Positions 6,487 to 13,432 of a stretch of 14,602 nt of DNA are shown piece after piece. A program made the position numbers and the translations under genes. Location of the stretch: positions 1-14,602 of the forward strand of contig CAJUFB010000092.1 of the NCBI GenBank assembly GCA_910585805.1, in the 5' to 3' direction. Position 1 is the first letter of the stretch. Each line of letters begins with the position of its first letter. The stretch comes from an uncultured Acetatifactor sp. (GTDB lineage: Bacteria > Bacillota > Clostridia > Lachnospirales > Lachnospiraceae). A model generated the notes under the pieces. That model was not told the DNA's origin. It made no database searches and saw only the letters and a list, made by a program, of their open reading frames with translations.

Positions 6487-7076
6487 AAAGGCTGTTGCTG
6501 GCGCATATTTCACGTGGGTGCGATATGATGATTTTTCCCTACTGCCCCTCTTCTCCTGCCGCCCCGCCGTCCGCTTCTGAAGTGAAAATGCTGACCGCGC
6601 AGTGCAGGGAGGCGCTTCGGGATGTGGGCGGCATGCCGATTTTTTTCGACCTTTCCTCCGGGGATAGAATGATCTCACAGACGGAAAGCGCCTGCCTGTC
6701 CGCCCTGGGCAGCGGCGGGCAGGCGCTTCGCCCTTTGTTCCACTGGATGGAAACGCGGATCCCCAGCCTGTATGCCGGTCAGCCGATCGGAATCATCCAT
6801 GGGGATCTCAATGTCTCGAACCTGATAACGGAAGGCGGGGATTTGCGCTACATCCCGGACTGGCAGCGGCCCATGCTGGCGCCGCTGGCGCTGGAGCAGA
6901 CTCTGGCACTGCGTCTGGCGGGCTATGAATCCGAGGATGGGGGCTGGGGGAAGTTTGCGACGGTCTGCCATATATTGTGGTACGCCTGGGCGTATACGCA
7001 TGTCCTCCCCATAGAGGGCGTGCGGCAGACGGCGCTGAAATTGGCTGATGGCTTCGCCTCCCCGCTGGCTGAATGA
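6483..7076 (+). pseudogene. APH-type phosphotransferase, C-lobe only
   Basis: The second half is clearly the C-lobe of an aminoglycoside/choline-kinase-like phosphotransferase. HGDLNVSNL (near residues 105-113) carries the catalytic Asp and metal-binding Asn of HGDxxxxN, and IPDWQRPM supplies the Asp that corresponds to kinase DFG. These enzymes normally have about 270-330 residues with an N-lobe holding the ATP-binding Lys. Here only 197 codons are open and the N-lobe is not recognisable. The ATG at 6483 has no ribosome-binding site. GC content rises sharply at about 6430 relative to the AT-rich nucleotidyltransferase, so a recombination junction is likely. I treat it as a 5'-truncated relic, although the catalytic loop is intact. 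Confidence 0.6.
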
Positions 7077-7126
7077 CAGGGCAGCGGGGATTTTGTCCGC
7101 ATGCATTTCCCGCCTTCCTCCTGTCA
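7074..7126. terminator. Possible shared hairpin between convergent genes
   Basis: TGACAGG (7074-7080) pairs with CCTGTCA (7120-7126), and inside them GCGGG (7084-7088) pairs with CCCGC (7109-7113). The outer arms contain the stop codons of both converging genes. There is no T-tract, so termination is only a possibility. Confidence 0.3.
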
Positions 7127-8272
7127 CTCAATCATGATTTCCTTGATAGAAATCTTCTTGATTTTTTCGGAATACACATACATGAGAATTTCGTAAATCG
7201 CTATAAACGCGGTGAGTGAAACAAGCATAACGGGAACATCAAATTCATATGCCGGTACGCTCCCCATATCCTTAAATACGATGTCCACCATAAGCCGCAG
7301 CAATCCGTATTGATACCCTGTTCCCAGCATAAAACCAAGATAAGACAGCGGCCTGTATCCGCCCAGAATCGCCCTGCAGCATTCTTTCTGCGAATAGCCG
7401 AATACTCTCATCATGGCAATGGTTTTTGTGTTCCCGTTGATGACGGTAGTGATGGCGAGGAACAGCGTTGTAAAGGCCAATATAAGTCCGATGGCCAGCA
7501 TCATCACGCCCATCATTTCACTTGCGAAATCCTTCATACTGAACGACATCTGTGTCATAGATGAAAAACAAAATGAAGCAAAAACAATGAAGAATACAAG
7601 GGCCTTTTTCGATTTCAGGGTATTCCTTTTCAAGTCCTCCACGAAGGGCAATTCTCTGTTTTTTTCGGTTCTGTGGTTCGGCGTTTTGGAAGCAGTCTGC
7701 AGGTTGTCTTTCAAAAGCAGCAGCACAGGCTTTTTTAATTTGTGCCAGGCGTAATAAACCGAAAGCGCCGAAAAACACACCGTGGGCAATGCCACGAAAC
7801 AGAATAAAATGCCCGGATGAAAATGGACGGTCAGCTCAGGGAGCAATTTATCTTCATTCTGCAGGGCGTAAAACCGTGGCATGATGAGAAACGCGCCTGC
7901 GTATCCGATTGCGGTTCCGATGAAAGCGCTGGTTCCGAATACCCAGAAGCTTTTTGCAATTTTGAGATTTGAATATCCCAATGCCTTCAATATCCCAAGC
8001 TCCTTCTTGTGGGTGTCGATATAGTGTTTGATATAAAACAGCAGCATGATAACGGCAGTCAAAAGCAGGCATCCGCCGCTTACCAGGCAGACGACTTTTG
8101 CGGTAGAAACCTGGGCATTATAAAAAATCATTGCTGGTTCGGATGTTATCTCGCTCTCGATCAGGCGGACATCACAATAAAAATTCACGAACATGGTACA
8201 TACAAGCACGGCGCAGCAGGCGATAATGGAAAGGCCGATGAGTTTTGAAGCGTTTTTTATTCCAATGAGCAT
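7124..8272 (-). CDS. FtsX-like ABC transporter permease (MacB/FtsX family, two modules)
   Basis: This 382-aa membrane subunit of an ABC exporter has about eight hydrophobic helices in two halves. Each half has the FtsX-type cytoplasmic coupling segment: KKELGILKALGYS in the first and TKTIAMMRVFGYS in the second. Extracellular domains are small, unlike MacB. The start ATG at 8272 comes 4 nt after the stop codon of the ATPase gene; a longer frame begins inside that gene and is rejected. The ATPase and this permease should form one transporter. In Firmicutes such TetR-ABC-FtsX units usually export antimicrobial peptides, drugs or lipids; the cargo is unknown here. Confidence 0.92.
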   Translation of the reverse strand: MLIGIKNASKLIGLSIIACCAVLVCTMFVNFYCDVRLIESEITSEPAMIFYNAQVSTAKVVCLVSGGCLLLTAVIMLLFYIKHYIDTHKKELGILKALGYSNLKIAKSFWVFGTSAFIGTAIGYAGAFLIMPRFYALQNEDKLLPELTVHFHPGILFCFVALPTVCFSALSVYYAWHKLKKPVLLLLKDNLQTASKTPNHRTEKNRELPFVEDLKRNTLKSKKALVFFIVFASFCFSSMTQMSFSMKDFASEMMGVMMLAIGLILAFTTLFLAITTVINGNTKTIAMMRVFGYSQKECCRAILGGYRPLSYLGFMLGTGYQYGLLRLMVDIVFKDMGSVPAYEFDVPVMLVSLTAFIAIYEILMYVYSEKIKKISIKEIMIE

Positions 8273-8276
8273 ATCG

Positions 8277-8969
8277 TCACCATCCAATCTCGTAAGCGGT
8301 CTTTTTCGTTTCATTTGTATAGATTTCAGAGATTTTTCCGCTGTTCATTTTTATGACTGTGTCAGCCATTTCCGCGATATTCAGGTTGTGCGTCACCATT
8401 ATGATCGTGAAATCATATTCCTTTTGAAGTTTGCAGATATAATCGAGAATCTGCCGCCCGGTCTGTTCGTCCAATGCGCCTGTGGGTTCGTCAAGAAATA
8501 GGACTTTCGGTCTCTTTGCCAAGGCTCTTGCAATGGATACTCTCTGCTGTTCGCCGCCTGAAAGTTCGCTGGGATATTTCTGCCTTTTTTCTCCCAGTCC
8601 CACTGCCTCAATGACGGTTTTATAGTCTTTGTTGTCTGCTAAGTCGGCGCCCATTTTCACGTTTTTATCTACGTTCATATTGGGCAGCAGATAATATTGC
8701 TGGAAAATAAATCCCACATTTTCCTTGCGAAATGCAGTTACTTCCTTGTCAGAAAGGGCTGTAATCTCCTTCCCGTCATAGGACACTTTCCCGCTGTCGG
8801 GGCGTTCAAGACCTGAGACTACATTCAGAAAAGTGGACTTGCCAGAACCCGACGCGCCGAGGATGACTACAAAGTCGTTATCCTCAATATCAAGGCTGAT
8901 GCCCTTTAACACTTGAAACCGGCTTTCTCCGTTTCCGTAGGATTTTATGATGTCTTTCGCTTTAATCAT
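8277..8969 (-). CDS. ABC transporter ATP-binding protein (LolD/MacB type)
   Basis: The 230-aa ATPase has every expected motif: Walker A GASGSGKS (residues 38-45), Q-loop Gln90, signature LSGGEQQR (136-143), Walker B VLFLDEP with catalytic Glu161, D-loop ALD, and switch His194 in VTHN. This set and the QQR signature place it with LolD/MacB/FtsE-type ATPases that serve FtsX permeases. The start at 8969 is favoured over 8978 because AAGGAGG lies 9 nt before it; the upstream ATG directly abuts the Shine-Dalgarno. The gene overlaps the TetR reading frame by 8 bp, which indicates translational coupling. Confidence 0.95.
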   Translation of the reverse strand: MIKAKDIIKSYGNGESRFQVLKGISLDIEDNDFVVILGASGSGKSTFLNVVSGLERPDSGKVSYDGKEITALSDKEVTAFRKENVGFIFQQYYLLPNMNVDKNVKMGADLADNKDYKTVIEAVGLGEKRQKYPSELSGGEQQRVSIARALAKRPKVLFLDEPTGALDEQTGRQILDYICKLQKEYDFTIIMVTHNLNIAEMADTVIKMNSGKISEIYTNETKKTAYEIGW

Positions 8970-9543
8970 TCTTTTCATCCTCCTTTATTTTTTTCAAGAT
9001 GCTCATTGCTACCTCCGTCATCATGGTGCTGATTTCCTGGCCTGTGAAGCGGCACATTTTCGTGGCGCAGAGGGATGCGATTCCGTGGGTATATAGCCAT
9101 AGATGATGATACAGTTTTTGCGCGGAGGGCCTGCTGATTTTGTAATCATCCTGGATGGACAACAGAATCTGCTCATAGCTTTCATCAATCAGCGGAAGCA
9201 CACCGGATAAGTCGGGAATCTGTTTCTGCTCTGTCATAAAGAGGAGCTGGAAAAGTTTGGGCTCCTTGACAGAGAAAAGAATGTATTGGGTGCCTACGCC
9301 TTTGAACGGGTGCTCCTCTGCCAAGCCTTTCTCCACGTATTCTTTATACAAAGCTTTGGCAGCCTGGGTCATAGCCTGCTGGACTTCTTCCATATTTTTG
9401 AATACGGTAAAAATCGGCCTTGCCGAGCTGGTCAGGTATGTTCCCAAGGCTCTGGAGGTCAGGGCTTCATATCCGTCTGTCCTGACAATATTTAAGGCTG
9501 CTTCGATAATCTCTGCTTTAGTGAATTTTGCTTTGGGCGGCAT
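8962..9543 (-). CDS. TetR/AcrR-family transcriptional regulator
   Basis: This 193-aa repressor has the TetR N-terminal helix-turn-helix at about residues 8-55 (TKAEIIEAALNIVRTDGYEALTSRAL, then a recognition helix ending PIFTVFKNMEEV). The rest is an all-helical ligand-binding and dimerisation domain. It is the first gene of the operon with the ABC ATPase and FtsX permease. It very likely represses its own operon through the palindrome at 9574-9591 and releases it when bound to the exported compound; this is inference from layout. The ATG at 9543 has AAAGGG about 10 nt upstream, a modest ribosome-binding site that would keep repressor levels low relative to the ATPase gene. Confidence 0.93.
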   Translation of the reverse strand: MPPKAKFTKAEIIEAALNIVRTDGYEALTSRALGTYLTSSARPIFTVFKNMEEVQQAMTQAAKALYKEYVEKGLAEEHPFKGVGTQYILFSVKEPKLFQLLFMTEQKQIPDLSGVLPLIDESYEQILLSIQDDYKISRPSAQKLYHHLWLYTHGIASLCATKMCRFTGQEISTMMTEVAMSILKKIKEDEKND

Positions 9544-9573
9544 GGTCTGTTTTCCCTTTCTAAATCAACTGTT

Positions 9574-9591
9574 TTAAATCACTTGATTTAA
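9574..9591. promoter_or_regulatory. TetR-type operator palindrome
   Basis: TTAAATCA-CT-TGATTTAA is a perfect 8+2+8 inverted repeat starting at the last base of the -10 box and covering the expected transcription start. A further half-site-like TAAATCA lies at 9561-9567. The position is ideal for autorepression. Confidence 0.8.
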
Positions 9592-9619
9592 GTATAAGCG
9601 AAGCGGCGGGAAAAGTCAA
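9591..9619 (-). promoter_or_regulatory. Promoter of the TetR-ABC-FtsX operon
   Basis: On the minus strand TTGACT (9614-9619), a 17-nt spacer and TATACT (9591-9596) give a near-consensus sigma-A promoter, directly followed by the operator palindrome. Confidence 0.85.
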
Positions 9620-9741
9620 TATGGCAAAAGAGATTACTCTCCGCTGCCTGCCGGAGCGGCGGGAAGCTATCCTTTGAATACGGACAGGCGCAGAAATCAA
9701 TGGGCTGTATTATATGTCAAGGCGGCTACTGTATTCCGGTG

Positions 9742-9770
9742 TTCCATCAGAAAAGTGATCGTGGTATAAT
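9742..9770 (+). promoter_or_regulatory. Promoter of the DUF4304-like gene
   Basis: A perfect TATAAT (9765-9770) with an extended -10 TG (TGGTATAAT) and a weak -35 TTCCAT (9742-9747) 17 nt away lies about 58 nt before the ATG at 9829. Confidence 0.7.
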
Positions 9771-9828
9771 GGAGCCATGGGCAAATCGGGATTTGTGCGG
9801 AAATCCTTCTTTTGATTGAGAGGAAAAT

Positions 9829-10533
9829 ATGACGGGACAACATCAAAAAATAATAAATGCGGCAGCTAAGAAAATACTGGCTCCCGAAGGACTTTTTAGA
9901 GTGGGGTCTTCCAGAAGATGGCTTGATGATAACGGATATTTTGTGATACAGGTAGAATTTCAGCCGAGTTCCTATGACAGAGGTTCTTATCTGAATGTCG
10001 GAATCAGCTTCTTATGGGAAACCAGCGCAGGCTTAAACGAAACATTGGCCTTTTATATAGGATATCGAGTAAATGAAGCGGGATATGTATCCTATAAAGG
10101 TGATGATGCTGTCTTTACAAAAGAGCTGGAACACCTTGCGGAAGCTGCCATGGCAAAAGTGAGGGAGTATCGTCTGTTTCGCAATATGGATTATGCAAAA
10201 GTACAAATGGAAAGTCAGCTAAATAGCATGCCGGAAAACAGGGTGTTTTGGGAAAGCTACAACCTGGCAATGCTATGTTTTCTGAAAAGAGAGCTTAACG
10301 AGGGAAAAGAATACTTTGACCGTTTTCTCAAAATACTCAAAAACCCGCTTTATGGAGAAGCGCCCTGCGACTGGCACGAAGAATTATATAATCATTGCAT
10401 CCAATATCTTTGTCCTAAACTGGAATCCGAAGACACAGCCCATAAAATGGTATCGGATATGATCGAACGCAGAAGGATTTTCTTTTCCGGTAAACCTTCC
10501 TATAAGAAATTAAAGAAAGAATTTACCTTGTGA
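9829..10533 (+). CDS. DUF4304-like domain protein
   Basis: This 234-aa cytoplasmic protein has no known reaction. Residues 20-65 contain the segment VEFQPSSYDRGSYLNVGISFLW, which is typical of DUF4304-type proteins, preceded by SSRRWLDDNGYF (the usual arginine/tryptophan and Asp turn). The C-terminal half is helical with LNEGKEYFDRFLK, a TPR-like pattern. Such proteins are common singletons in Firmicutes and Bacteroidetes and are sometimes linked with toxin-immunity loci, which is not shown here. GAGAGG lies 6 nt before the ATG. It is monocistronic, with its own promoter; the relic zone begins right after it. Confidence 0.8.
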   Translation: MTGQHQKIINAAAKKILAPEGLFRVGSSRRWLDDNGYFVIQVEFQPSSYDRGSYLNVGISFLWETSAGLNETLAFYIGYRVNEAGYVSYKGDDAVFTKELEHLAEAAMAKVREYRLFRNMDYAKVQMESQLNSMPENRVFWESYNLAMLCFLKRELNEGKEYFDRFLKILKNPLYGEAPCDWHEELYNHCIQYLCPKLESEDTAHKMVSDMIERRRIFFSGKPSYKKLKKEFTL

Positions 10534-10573
10534 GATAACATATGAAAACATTACAAATAAGAGGGGATAGCAT

Positions 10574-10738
10574 ATGCAGAAACTATTTTTAGCTGATATT
10601 TCTACGGCTACTCATTTAAATATAAAAAACAAATTAGAGAATAATGATTACATTTATGTAACCGGAGGGAACACTTTCTTTTTGCTTCAGGAAATGAACG
10701 GCAAGGCACTTACTACACCGTTTTTGAAAGAGCCTTGA
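10574..10738 (+). pseudogene. Internally deleted peptidase family S51 (PepE-like) relic
   Basis: A 54-residue frame with a good ribosome-binding site (GAGGGG, 7 nt spacing) starts MQKLFL, the usual first strand of S51 peptidases, and then jumps to ADISTAT...LENNDYIYVTGGNTFFLLQE. The last block is the strongly conserved mid-protein motif of this aspartyl-dipeptidase family. Full members have about 200-230 residues, with the catalytic Ser in a later GxSAG motif. Here roughly 60 residues between the first strand and DIS, and everything after LLQE including the nucleophile, are missing. It cannot be an active enzyme. Confidence 0.75.
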
Positions 10739-11082
10739 TGTATCAGGAAAAGAAAGTTAAAATAAATTCATTATGAAAAATCGAGGTGACATGATGGAAA
10801 ATCATTTGACGCCATACCAATCAGTTATTACAGAAATTAAAAGTATTATTTCTTCTGGACAAGAAGCAGCCTATAGCGCCTCTAGTAAGGCAATGCTGCT
10901 TACTTATTGGAATATCGGAAAACGAATTGTAGAGCAGAAAATGGGCGGCAGTAAACGTGCAGAGTATGGTAAAGGTTTAATTTCTGCATTGGCAGAAGAT
11001 TTGACAAAGGAGTTTGGCAAAAATTATTCCATAAGAAATCTGCATTATTATATTAAATTTTATCAGTGTTTTCCTGATGAGC

Positions 11083-11110
11083 AGATTGTGAACGCATGCG
11101 TTCACAATCT
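11083..11110. repeat. Perfect 28-bp palindrome inside the YhcG-type gene
   Basis: AGATTGTGAACGCA is followed directly by its exact reverse complement TGCGTTCACAATCT, with no spacer. It encodes QIVNACVHNL at a position where relatives have a variable stretch before the conserved S/NWTH motif. Confidence 0.95.
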
Positions 11111-11260
11111 TAACTGGACGCATATTAGGAGCCTTCTTCGTGTTGCGGATGAAAATGCACGCTATTGGTATATGAAAGAGGCCATTGACGAGAATTGGAG
11201 TTCGAGAACCTTAGACCGTAATATCAGTACACAATATTATCATAGGCTGCTTCAGGCACC

Positions 11261-11267
11261 AAAAAAG
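11261..11267 (+). promoter_or_regulatory. A AAA AAG slippery heptamer at the YhcG frame junction
   Basis: The heptamer lies in the correct phase (codons AAA AAG preceded by the A of CCA) for -1 slippage, as in dnaX and many IS3-type transposases. The zero frame stops 7 nt later at TAG 11274-11276. Whether shifting occurs, or whether an A was simply lost from an A7 run, cannot be read from the sequence. Confidence 0.5.
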
Positions 11268-11284
11268 AGGCTTTAGTTGAAGAA

Positions 11285-11674
11285 ATGAAGCAGAAAACTG
11301 CGAAATTTCAAAAGAATCAATTTGAGCTTATCAAAAGTCCGGTAATTGCAGAATTTCTTGGTTTTAAAAATGAGGATACCTATTTGGAAGGAGATTTAGA
11401 ATCTGCCATTCTTTCACATATCAGAGATTATTTGATGGAACTGGGTAGAGGATTTGCGTTCGTGGCTCGTCAGCAGCATATTGTAACGGAAACTTCGGAC
11501 TACTATTTAGATCTCGTTTTTTATAATATCGAACTTAAGTGTTACGTACTAATCGATTTGAAGATGGGCAGAATTACTCATCAGGATGTGGGACAGATTG
11601 ATATGTATGTGCGCATGTATGATGACTTAAAGCGAGGGCAGGGAGATAACCCCACCATTGGGATTCTGCTGTAA
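11285..11674 (+). pseudogene. DUF1016/YhcG-type nuclease, PD-(D/E)XK half, C-terminally truncated
   Basis: The frame, open from 11267, holds the YhcG nuclease domain: MKQKTAKFQ linker, FELIKSPVIAEFLGF, LESAILSHIRDYLMELGRGFAFVARQ, and the catalytic core YYLDLVFYN...CYVLIDLKMG, where the Asp of LDL and the Asp/Lys of DLK are the PD-(D/E)XK residues. It stops at TAA 11672-11674 right after NPTIGILL; family members continue about 50-60 residues with a CxxKD segment and a final helix. YhcG-type proteins are DNA nucleases linked with restriction/defence islands and rearrangement. Joined by a -1 shift, the two halves would give about 293 residues, still shorter than the usual 330-380. An RhuM-like piece is attached right behind the stop. 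Confidence 0.85.
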
Positions 11675-11677
11675 TAC

Positions 11678-11809
11678 ATGGTAGAACACTACCATTTAGA
11701 TGTTATTATTTCTATCGGTTATTGAGTGAAATCAAAATGGGGCATTGAATTTAGCCGTTGGGCAAATGGTGTTTTAAAAGAATACAACATGGCGAGGAAA
11801 GACCGGTGA
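11678..11809 (+). pseudogene. RhuM-family (Fic-island virulence protein) fragment with nonsense codon
   Basis: Reading from ATG 11678 gives HYHLDVIISIGY, a TGA, then VKSKWGIEFSRWANGVLKEY. RhuM proteins have HYxLDMIxxVGYRVxSxRGxxFRxWAxxxLKEY, so the match is continuous in one frame and the TGA (11726-11728) replaces the conserved Arg codon (CGA to TGA). The N-terminal and C-terminal parts are absent. RhuM genes occur in mobile islands next to restriction systems; this is a relic of about 40 codons fused behind the truncated YhcG gene. Confidence 0.7.
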
Positions 11810-12200
11810 TTTACGGCGGACACGCTCTCGGACTGTGCAATATCAATACAACCTATCTCCGGCAAAAACTTTATAAAATCCTTCTGGGCAGCAAGTTTGC
11901 ACAGCAGACGGTTGTTAATCCGGCCACTTTTCAGAAGAGCAACCATTTCATCACTCAAATGTAATTCTGTTAAAGGCGTGTTGACCTGCTCCCTGTTTTT
12001 TGTCCGGCATAACAGATAATCAATAGACACTCCATAGAAATCCGCCAGCGTGATAAGGTTGCCATGATTGATTTCTTTATTATCCTTAGATTCATAGCGG
12101 GCAAGGGCAGGTTTTCCGAGATACAGCCATACTTCTCCAAGGCCATAACGTATAATGGAACCAGTGACAAATCGGATTCTTCACCTGACAACTTTTCGCA
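11719..12200 (-). pseudogene. XRE-family regulator relic (frameshifted)
   Basis: On the minus strand one frame reads LGKPALARYESKD...INHGNLITLADFYGVSIDYLLCRT, the second half of an XRE helix-turn-helix. It is followed by NREQVNTPLTELHLSDEMVALLKSGRINNRLLCKLAAQKDFIKF, a tail typical of clostridial mobile-element XRE regulators. The beginning of the HTH (EESDLSLV at about 12155-12180) is in another frame, so at least one frameshift lies near 12120-12160, and no proper start is present. The homology probably ends near 11810; the open frame beyond that runs antisense into the RhuM relic. Only about 60 bp separate it from the divergent AraC gene. Confidence 0.7.
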
Positions 12201-12232
12201 AGCCAGGAAATGTGATCCTTTCAAATTGCTTC

Positions 12233-12238
12233 TATAAT
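12233..12238 (+). promoter_or_regulatory. -10 box of the AraC-type gene
   Basis: A perfect TATAAT lies 23 nt before the ATG at 12262, but no convincing -35 box is present at 16-18 nt. This fits an activator-dependent promoter, possibly self-activated, or a short leader; it is only suggestive. Confidence 0.5.
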
Positions 12239-12261
12239 AGACTTCAACAGGAGGAAAAAGT

Positions 12262-13152
12262 ATGGAGTGGATAGCAGCAATACAACAGGCCATTACTTAT
12301 ATGGAAGAGCATATTATGGAGGAAATCAACTATGAAGATGCAGCGAAGCAGGTGCACACTTCAAGCTATGAGTTCCATAGGGCATTTAGTTTTCTTACAG
12401 GGATGACTGCCAATGCCTATATCCGCAAGCGCAGGCTGTCATTAGCCGGGAGAGAAATCGTAGAAACAAATGCAAAAATAACAGATATTGCTCTAAAATA
12501 TGGCTATGAAACGCCAGAAAGTTTTACCAAGGCATTTACAAGGTTTCATGGAATCGCGCCTAAATTTGCGAGAGAAGAATCCGCGAAGCTCTTACTTTTC
12601 AATCCACTTGTCATTAAAATAATTGTGGAAGGTGGTAAAAGTATGGATTACAGAATCGTACAAACAAAAGAGCTGAAATTTATTGCATTAGCGAGAAGTT
12701 TTAGAAATGAGATTATTAATGATGAGGAAAATCATGATATTCCTGACTTTTGGGAAGAGTGCCATGACAAAAATTTAGTAGAAGCGATTCGCAATCTGAG
12801 GCCGGAAGGAAAGCGCGACTTGTATGGGTTATGTTCTCCTACAAAACAAGGAGAGGGTACATTTGAATATGGTATTGGCGTCTTGATCGATGGAGCTACA
12901 TCAGAGTTTGATATCGTTGAAATGGAAAAAGCAGGTTATAGCATCTGGGACGTGAAACCGGGAACTTATGTTGTATTTGATTGCATTGGTGAAGATGGTG
13001 ATTGCATCGGTGATACTTGGTCAAGGTTCTATAAGGAATTTTTGCCGCAAATGGGGTATGAATCGGAAGCAGAAACCGACTATGAAATATATTTTGAAAA
13101 AGGAAGAAGCGGTCTATTCTGTGAACTATGGATTCCGGTAAGAAAGAAATAG
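12262..13152 (+). CDS. AraC-family regulator with GyrI-like effector domain
   Basis: The 296-aa protein has an N-terminal AraC double helix-turn-helix (about residues 5-105: MEEHIMEEINYEDAAKQVHTSSYEFHRAF, then ITDIALKYGYETPESFTKAFTRFHGIAPKFAR) and a C-terminal GyrI-like/SOUL-type ligand domain (about 128-296, with VKPGTYVVFDCIGE, the conserved 'Pxxx-Y-x-VF' segment, and ending YFEKGRSGLFCELWIPVRKK). This Rob/BltR-like layout is used to sense drugs or hydrophobic ligands and activate efflux or detoxification genes. No partner gene is adjacent; it is an intact gene sitting among relics, so its target is unknown. AGGAGG lies 7 nt before the ATG. It may be cargo of the decayed mobile element. Confidence 0.93.
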   Translation: MEWIAAIQQAITYMEEHIMEEINYEDAAKQVHTSSYEFHRAFSFLTGMTANAYIRKRRLSLAGREIVETNAKITDIALKYGYETPESFTKAFTRFHGIAPKFAREESAKLLLFNPLVIKIIVEGGKSMDYRIVQTKELKFIALARSFRNEIINDEENHDIPDFWEECHDKNLVEAIRNLRPEGKRDLYGLCSPTKQGEGTFEYGIGVLIDGATSEFDIVEMEKAGYSIWDVKPGTYVVFDCIGEDGDCIGDTWSRFYKEFLPQMGYESEAETDYEIYFEKGRSGLFCELWIPVRKK

Positions 13153-13197
13153 AAAAATCTGCCGCCCGCCAGCGGCACACCCAGGCAGGAAATCTGA

Positions 13198-13432
13198 GAA
13201 GATTACCATCGTCCAGCGGAGCGGGAACAAATACGCCGTTTCTTCCGCCGGGCGATGGAGCAAAAAGGCAAATGGCTCCCCAGCCACAAAGAGAACACCG
13301 CGGACTGGAACGACCAGAAGTACGCTGAAATCTGGCGGCAGGGATGGGCGGACACGGCCAACCGCTATCTGGAAGCCCAATGACCGCTCGGAACGGCTTG
13401 ACCTGCGCTCCTATGCCCCACAAGGGATTTAA
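13198..13432 (+). pseudogene. MobA/MobL relaxase fragment (frameshifted)
   Basis: From 13198 one frame reads AEREQIRRFFRRAMEQKGKWLP..., then NTADWNDQKYAEIWRQGWADTANRYLEAQ and a TGA (13381-13383). The next frame (from 13382) continues DRSERLDLRSYAPQGI to a TAA (13430-13432). WR-x-x-WADxxNRYLE followed by RxDLRSYxRQGI is the well-known segment of MobA/MobL plasmid-mobilisation relaxases. The N-terminal catalytic Tyr and the HxH metal motif are absent. Two bases are apparently lost at 13380. A Gln/Arg-rich frame (13433-13540) may be the decayed C-terminal tail. GC content is well above that of the flanks, as expected for a transferred element. Confidence 0.75.

Larger units (their letters stand above)
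10794..11276 (+). pseudogene. DUF1016/YhcG-type nuclease, N-terminal half (frameshifted)
   Basis: The 160-residue product matches the N-terminal helical domain of YhcG/DUF1016 proteins: AMLLTYWNIGKRIVEQ, GKGLISALAEDLTKEFGKNYS, NLHYYIKFYQCFP, LNWTHIRSLLRV, NARYWYMKEAIDENWSSRTLDRNISTQYYHRLL. The frame ends at a TAG (11274-11276) just after CCA AAA AAG. A -1 shift on the heptamer A AAA AAG (11261-11267) enters the frame of the C-terminal half and gives the expected joint. GAGGTGA with 7 nt spacing supports the ATG at 10794; ATGs at 10791 and 10773 are alternatives. Codons 97-106 contain a perfect 28-bp palindrome (11083-11110). Confidence 0.85.
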
